NCBI GenBank assembly: GCA_004212735.1
Contig: SHBD01000017.1
Location: forward strand, 1 to 36,555
Direction of reading: 5' to 3'
Source: SAR116 cluster bacterium
GTDB taxonomy: Bacteria > Pseudomonadota > Alphaproteobacteria > Puniceispirillales > Puniceispirillaceae
DNA length: 36,555 nt
A program made the translations under genes and the position numbers. Under the pieces are notes generated by a model. It did no database searches and was not told the DNA's origin. It saw only the letters and a list, made by a program, of their open reading frames with translations. This document shows, piece by piece, positions 32,848-36,555 of the stretch (positions within the stretch are counted from its first letter, which is position 1; each line of letters begins with the position of its first letter).

Positions 32848-33678
32848 ATGTTGAAGAAACTGACCGCTGCCCAGCGCGCCGCCTATGATGAAAATGGCTA
32901 TGTCGACAGAATTGATATTTTCACCGCCAGCGAGGTCGAGGAGATCGTTGCCGAACTGGCAGAGGCCGAGGCGACCTTTGGACATGAGCTTGACGCCGCA
33001 GGGCGCAACAATGCGCATTATGTGCTGCCCGTGCTTGACCGGATCACCCATGATCCCCGCATTCTCGATGCGGTTGAGGACCTTATTGGCCCGGATATTT
33101 TGGTTGTCGGTACCACCCTGTTTATCAAGGAGCCAGGGACCAAAGGCTTCGTCAGTTGGCATCAGGACGCCCGCTATATCGGCCTTGAGCCTCATAATTG
33201 GGTAACTGGCTGGGTCGCTCTTGGCGATGTATCGATGGAAAATGGCTGCATGCAGATGATTCCCGGCTCGCATAAGGCGCCGCTGCGTGAGCATGTGGAT
33301 ACTTTTGGCAAAGATAATATTTTGACCCGCGGCCAGACAGTGCCGGATGTCGACGAGGCCAGCGCCATTCCCGTTGAGATGAGGGCTGGCCAGCTGTCGC
33401 TGCACCATCCGCGCATCGTGCATGGCTCCGGACCAAATCTGAGCCAACGTCGCCGCCTTGGCTTTGCCATCCAGAGTTTCATTGCTCCAGATGTTGATCA
33501 GGTGATTGGCAGGAACTGGACCCAGCTGGCGCGTGGTGAGGACAGATATGGCCATCATGGCACTGCTGGCCATCCCAAGGGGGTGATGGATCCACACGAC
33601 ATCGCCTTTCGCAACATGACCAATGAAGAACTCTCAAAAATCTTCTACGCCGGTGCGGCGCAGAAGGGAAAATTCTGA
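32848..33678 (+). CDS. Phytanoyl-CoA dioxygenase (PhyH) family Fe(II)/2-oxoglutarate oxygenase
   Basis: This 276-residue oxygenase has the facial triad H105 and D107 (SWHQDARY) and H192 (RIVHGSG), with an arginine run at 201-203 as the likely 2-oxoglutarate anchor. PhyH-type landmarks are WVALGDVSMENGCMQMIPGSH (three segments around 122-142) and the RAGQLSLHHPR segment. It hydroxylates or N-/O-dealkylates a small molecule. It lacks the ectoine-hydroxylase signature, so EctD is not supported. It starts a rightward operon, 11 bases before the diaminopropionate lyase. The substrate may be an amino acid or amine that the later genes degrade. Confidence 0.9.
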   Translation: MLKKLTAAQRAAYDENGYVDRIDIFTASEVEEIVAELAEAEATFGHELDAAGRNNAHYVLPVLDRITHDPRILDAVEDLIGPDILVVGTTLFIKEPGTKGFVSWHQDARYIGLEPHNWVTGWVALGDVSMENGCMQMIPGSHKAPLREHVDTFGKDNILTRGQTVPDVDEASAIPVEMRAGQLSLHHPRIVHGSGPNLSQRRRLGFAIQSFIAPDVDQVIGRNWTQLARGEDRYGHHGTAGHPKGVMDPHDIAFRNMTNEELSKIFYAGAAQKGKF

Positions 33679-33689
33679 GGAATCGTGCC

Positions 33690-34865
33690 ATGACCGATCA
33701 GACACATATCGCAGCCGCAGAGGCTGGCCATATCAACGCCCGCCTTGTTACCAACACCGCGCATGTAAGACAGGCCTTTCCCGATGCGCCGCATCTGCTC
33801 AACAACGCCAATATGGGCCGGGCTTTTGATACCATCAGCAATTGGCCCGGCTATACGCCAACACCGCTTGTTGATCTGCCGGAAATTGCCACGCATTGCG
33901 GAGTGGCGCGTGTTGTTTACAAGGATGAATCAACACGGCTTGGCCTTGGTGCCTTCAAGGCACTCGGCGGTGCCTATGCGGTGGCTGATCTGGTCCGCGA
34001 GCAGATGGAAAGCGGCATTAATGCTGGCGAGGTAACGGTGGCCACTGCGACCGATGGCAATCATGGACGATCTGTCGCCTGGGGTGCACAGCTGGCGGGA
34101 TGCAACGCCAAGATTTATATCCATGAGCATGTCAGCAAGGCACGTGAGACTGCGATGCAGGCCTATGGCGCGGAGGTCATTCGCGTTCAAGGTAATTACG
34201 AAGTGTCGCTGGCAGATTGCAAGGCGGATGCCGAGGCGCATGGCTGGCATCTTGTGTCCGACACCTCCTGGGAGGGCTATGTCGATGTGCCACGGGCAAT
34301 AATGGCCGGCTATACGGTGATGGGCCGCGAAATTATTGACCAGTTGGGCAAGGATGAGCTGACACATGCGTTTCTGCCGATTGGCGTTGGCGGCCTTGCC
34401 GCTGGGGTTGCGGCCCCTCTCTGGGCACACATGGGGGCGCAGCTGTGCAATCTAATCTCGATTGAGTCCGCGATGTCCTGTTGTTTTGCTGACTCGATTG
34501 CGGCTGGCAAACCGACGCTGTTCGACATCACCGAGGAGACACTGATGGCGGGCCTGTCCTGTGGTGAGGTATCGCTTGTCGCCTGGGAAATCCTGCAGCC
34601 ATCTCTCAGTCATTCGATGGCAATCAGCGACGAGGCAGTGGCCCCGTTGATGCGCTGGTTCCATGAACGGTCACCCAGCATCGAGGCGGGCGAATGTTCA
34701 ACCTCCGGTCTGGCCGGCCTGCTTCAGGCCCACAAAAATCCACAGCATTGGCAGAGCATGGACTTTGATGCCAATTCGGTGGTTCTGCTGATTGGCACGG
34801 AGGGTGCGACCGATCCCGACCTCTATGCCAAAATCATTTCCGGAAACCAGAGCCATGCAGAGTAA
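33690..34865 (+). CDS. dpaL: Diaminopropionate ammonia-lyase
   Basis: This 391-residue fold-type II PLP enzyme converts 2,3-diaminopropionate to pyruvate and two ammonia. The PLP lysine is K90 in LGLGAFKALGGAYA, preceded by the YKDES motif. The proposed catalytic Asp pair is D122 (TATDGNHG) and D191 (SDTSWEGY), offset by two from D120 and D189 of E. coli DpaL as I recall them. A glycine-rich phosphate loop, GVGGLAAG, follows. GAGG about 9 bases before ATG at 33690 supports the start. Its end overlaps the M24 gene by 11 bases. In this operon it may act on a diamino acid released by a neighbouring hydrolase. A threonine-dehydratase-like EutB role is the alternative. Confidence 0.9.
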   Translation: MTDQTHIAAAEAGHINARLVTNTAHVRQAFPDAPHLLNNANMGRAFDTISNWPGYTPTPLVDLPEIATHCGVARVVYKDESTRLGLGAFKALGGAYAVADLVREQMESGINAGEVTVATATDGNHGRSVAWGAQLAGCNAKIYIHEHVSKARETAMQAYGAEVIRVQGNYEVSLADCKADAEAHGWHLVSDTSWEGYVDVPRAIMAGYTVMGREIIDQLGKDELTHAFLPIGVGGLAAGVAAPLWAHMGAQLCNLISIESAMSCCFADSIAAGKPTLFDITEETLMAGLSCGEVSLVAWEILQPSLSHSMAISDEAVAPLMRWFHERSPSIEAGECSTSGLAGLLQAHKNPQHWQSMDFDANSVVLLIGTEGATDPDLYAKIISGNQSHAE

Positions 34866-36036
34866 GCATACACCGCCGCCCCGCGGCTTTGACGACAGCG
34901 AATATGCCGCCCGCTGCGCCGCCGCACAGGCAGTCATGGCCGAACATGGCCTAGGAGCAATGCTGTTCGCCTCGGAAACTGATATCCGCTATTTCACCGG
35001 TTTCATGACACAATTCTGGCAAAGCCCGACGCGCCCCTGGTTTGTCGTTCTGCCGCCAACAGGCAAACCGATTGCTGTGATCCCGACCATTGGTGTGCCG
35101 CTGATGCGTGACTGCTTTGTCGATGACATCCACAGTTGGGCCTCGCCTGCTGCGAGTGATGACGGTGTCAGTCTGCTGGTCTCTACGATCCGCGCGGTGA
35201 TGAGGGGCGGTACACTCGGCGTGCCGATGGGGCGCGAGACGGCATTGCGCGTACCACTGGCCAACATTCTGGAGATCATCGCCGCGCTCGATGATATTGA
35301 GCTGGCCGATGTGACGCCTGAAATCCAGCATATCAGGATGGTCAAATCACCGACAGAGATTGCCAAACTGGGGCATGTCTGCGGCATCGTCTCAGACGTC
35401 TTTGCGACCATCCCCGACTGGGTGCATGCCGGGCTGCCCCTTTCAGAGCTGTTTCGCCAGTTCAAGATACGGGCACTTGAGGCCGGTGTTGACGATGTCA
35501 GCTATCTTGTCGGTTCCGCCGGTCCAGGTGGCTATCACGATATCATTGCCCCACCAAATGAACGCCGCTTGGCAACAGGCGATGTATTCATGCTCGATAC
35601 CGGCAGCGTCTGGGACGGCTATTTTTCAGATTTTGACCGCAATTTTGCCATTGGCCATGCCAGCGATGGCGCACATGCAGCTCATCAGAAATTGTATGAT
35701 GCAACCGATGCCGCGCTTGCAATTGCCCGACCGGGAGCCACCGCCGCCGATCTCTACAGGGCAATGGATGCAGTGCTGCGGCCGGATGGCGATGGCGATG
35801 GCGGTGATGATGTCGGCCGCTACGGGCACGGGCTTGGTATCCAGCTGACCGAACCACCATCACATACCAGCTGGGACACTACAGTTCTGAGTGACAACAT
35901 GGCGCTGACACTGGAACCATCGATCGTCTATGACGACGGCTTTTTGATGGTTGCTGAAGAGAATATACTGATCACAGAAAGCGGTGTAGAGTTGCTGTCA
36001 AAACGGGCGCCGCGCGATTTACCGATTATCGCATAA
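34855..36036 (+). CDS. M24-family metallohydrolase (Xaa-Pro aminopeptidase-like)
   Basis: This 393-residue M24 protein keeps all five metal ligands: D248 and D259 (LDTG...YFSDFDR), H325 (GYGHGLG), E354 (LTLEPS) and E369 (AEENIL). It contrasts with the metal-less copies at 29226 and 30553. An acidic insert DGDGDGDGG-like run (residues 311-319, from GATGGC repeats) precedes the GHG motif and is unusual. ATG at 34855 overlaps the lyase end by 11 bases, so they are translationally coupled. It is probably a cytosolic dipeptidase or amide hydrolase that releases an amino acid for the lyase. EutD-like ectoine hydrolases are related, but those I recall lack this metal site. Confidence 0.88.
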   Translation: MQSKHTPPPRGFDDSEYAARCAAAQAVMAEHGLGAMLFASETDIRYFTGFMTQFWQSPTRPWFVVLPPTGKPIAVIPTIGVPLMRDCFVDDIHSWASPAASDDGVSLLVSTIRAVMRGGTLGVPMGRETALRVPLANILEIIAALDDIELADVTPEIQHIRMVKSPTEIAKLGHVCGIVSDVFATIPDWVHAGLPLSELFRQFKIRALEAGVDDVSYLVGSAGPGGYHDIIAPPNERRLATGDVFMLDTGSVWDGYFSDFDRNFAIGHASDGAHAAHQKLYDATDAALAIARPGATAADLYRAMDAVLRPDGDGDGGDDVGRYGHGLGIQLTEPPSHTSWDTTVLSDNMALTLEPSIVYDDGFLMVAEENILITESGVELLSKRAPRDLPIIA

Positions 36037-36084
36037 GTGGCAAAATGAGTGATCAAGTGAATGATCAAACGGCCAATCAAATGG

Positions 36085-36096
36085 TCAGTTAACTGA
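36085..36096. promoter_or_regulatory. 12-base palindrome upstream of the EutA-like gene
   Basis: TCAGTTAACTGA is a perfect palindrome in the 105-base gap between the M24 stop and the next start. Two TGATCAA copies lie just before it. The site suits an internal promoter operator, but no -10/-35 is convincing. Confidence 0.3.
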
Positions 36097-36141
36097 TGGT
36101 GCAAACCCCACCCACACGAGGGCCCAAACAAGGAGAACGAT

Positions 36142-36555
36142 ATGGATGAAGCAAAAATCAGCAATGTTTCGTTCCAAAATTATGATTATGAGGTCATTGC
36201 CGATGACCGGCGCGCGGCCCAACTGGGCCTTGTCACGCTGGAGACGGATCTGACCATCGAGGATGAGCTCCGGTTCTTTTTCGCCGGGCCACCGACAGGT
36301 GTGCATAAGGGCGGCCTGTCACTTCTGCACAGCCGCATTCCCTGTGACGACCAGGTAACAGCAGAAAATCTGCAGCGGATGGAAGGTCATTTCGCGGCAT
36401 CGCTGGCGCTGTTTCCGCCGGGACATGCGTTCGATGTCATCGGCTATGGCTGTACTTCAGCCTCGCTGTTGATTGGCGCGGACAAGGTTGAAGCACTGGT
36501 CACCAAGCAGATTAACGTGCCGCATGTGACAACACCGATCACCGCAGCTAAACGC
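36142..36555 (+). CDS. Maleate isomerase / EutA-like (Asp/Glu racemase superfamily), 5' part
   Basis: The first 138 residues are visible; the gene runs off the right edge. The catalytic first-half cysteine is C104 in VIGYGCTSASLLIG, and FFFAGPPTG with HSRIPC precedes it. This pattern is shared by maleate cis-trans isomerase, arylmalonate decarboxylase and the ectoine-utilisation protein EutA. The second catalytic cysteine lies beyond the window. AAGGAG about 8 bases before ATG at 36142 is a strong ribosome site. Following M24 and PLP-lyase genes, it recalls the eut ectoine cluster (EutD-EutA-EutB), though the lyase here looks like DpaL. Isomerase or racemase function is inferred. Confidence 0.85.
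   Translation, partial: MDEAKISNVSFQNYDYEVIADDRRAAQLGLVTLETDLTIEDELRFFFAGPPTGVHKGGLSLLHSRIPCDDQVTAENLQRMEGHFAASLALFPPGHAFDVIGYGCTSASLLIGADKVEALVTKQINVPHVTTPITAAKR

Noticed and set aside
32764-33597. A 277-residue open frame antisense to the PhyH gene
   Set aside because: It lies opposite a clear oxygenase with intact iron ligands. The antisense product has no recognisable motif.
32848-33678. Ectoine hydroxylase (EctD) call for the PhyH gene
   Set aside because: The EctD signature around the first iron histidine is absent (SWHQDARY here), and no ectoine synthesis genes are visible.

Overview
The window reads as a dense, mostly accessory catabolic region of a heterotrophic bacterium, probably a marine-type alphaproteobacterium. 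That guess rests on the gene repertoire: creatinase, Rieske oxygenases, two polyamine-type ABC importers, and EutA- and M24-type genes. It is not supported by any rRNA or marker gene. No rRNA, tRNA, CRISPR array, transposase or integrase was seen, and there is no gene-free stretch over 300 bases. By eye, roughly the last 12 kb is more GC-rich than the first 24 kb.

Region A (1-10.8 kb) holds the C-terminal end of an unknown gene, then a formamidase/acetamidase with a zinc-ribbon insert. Next comes a leftward operon: aldehyde dehydrogenase, Rieske oxygenase 1, a DUF1116 (AllG/YahG-like) protein and an amidase-signature amidase. An enol-lactonase-like hydrolase is divergent from this operon. It is followed by a phthalate-dioxygenase-type reductase, an EamA exporter and an SDR dehydrogenase.

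Region B (11.0-17.6 kb) is a rightward operon: Rieske oxygenase 2 (a close paralogue of oxygenase 1), two permeases, a binding protein and an ATPase of a PotABCD-like importer, then two tandem ~208-residue paralogues of unknown function.

Region C (17.6-24.2 kb, leftward) starts with a molybdopterin oxidoreductase that overlaps a three-gene nitrile hydratase. Its beta subunit is split into two genes in the thiocyanate-hydrolase order. A MetX-like alpha/beta hydrolase, a second formamidase/acetamidase and a GlcG/HbpS-like protein follow. A 141-residue orphan lies upstream.

Region D (24.3-36.6 kb) has a second PotABCD-like importer (leftward) and a divergent creatinase with three 22-bp-phased repeats in its leader. 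A ureohydrolase/M24 pair runs leftward. A rightward operon carries PhyH dioxygenase, diaminopropionate ammonia-lyase, M24 peptidase and a partial maleate isomerase/EutA-like protein.

The common theme is import and dismantling of small nitrogen compounds. C-N bonds of nitriles, amides, formamide-type compounds, guanidino/creatine compounds and diamino acids are hydrolysed or eliminated, and carbon skeletons are opened by Rieske or 2-oxoglutarate oxygenases. The most novel-looking parts are the split-beta hydratase coupled to a Mo enzyme, the DUF1116 protein in a Rieske/amidase operon, and the orphan paralogue pair.
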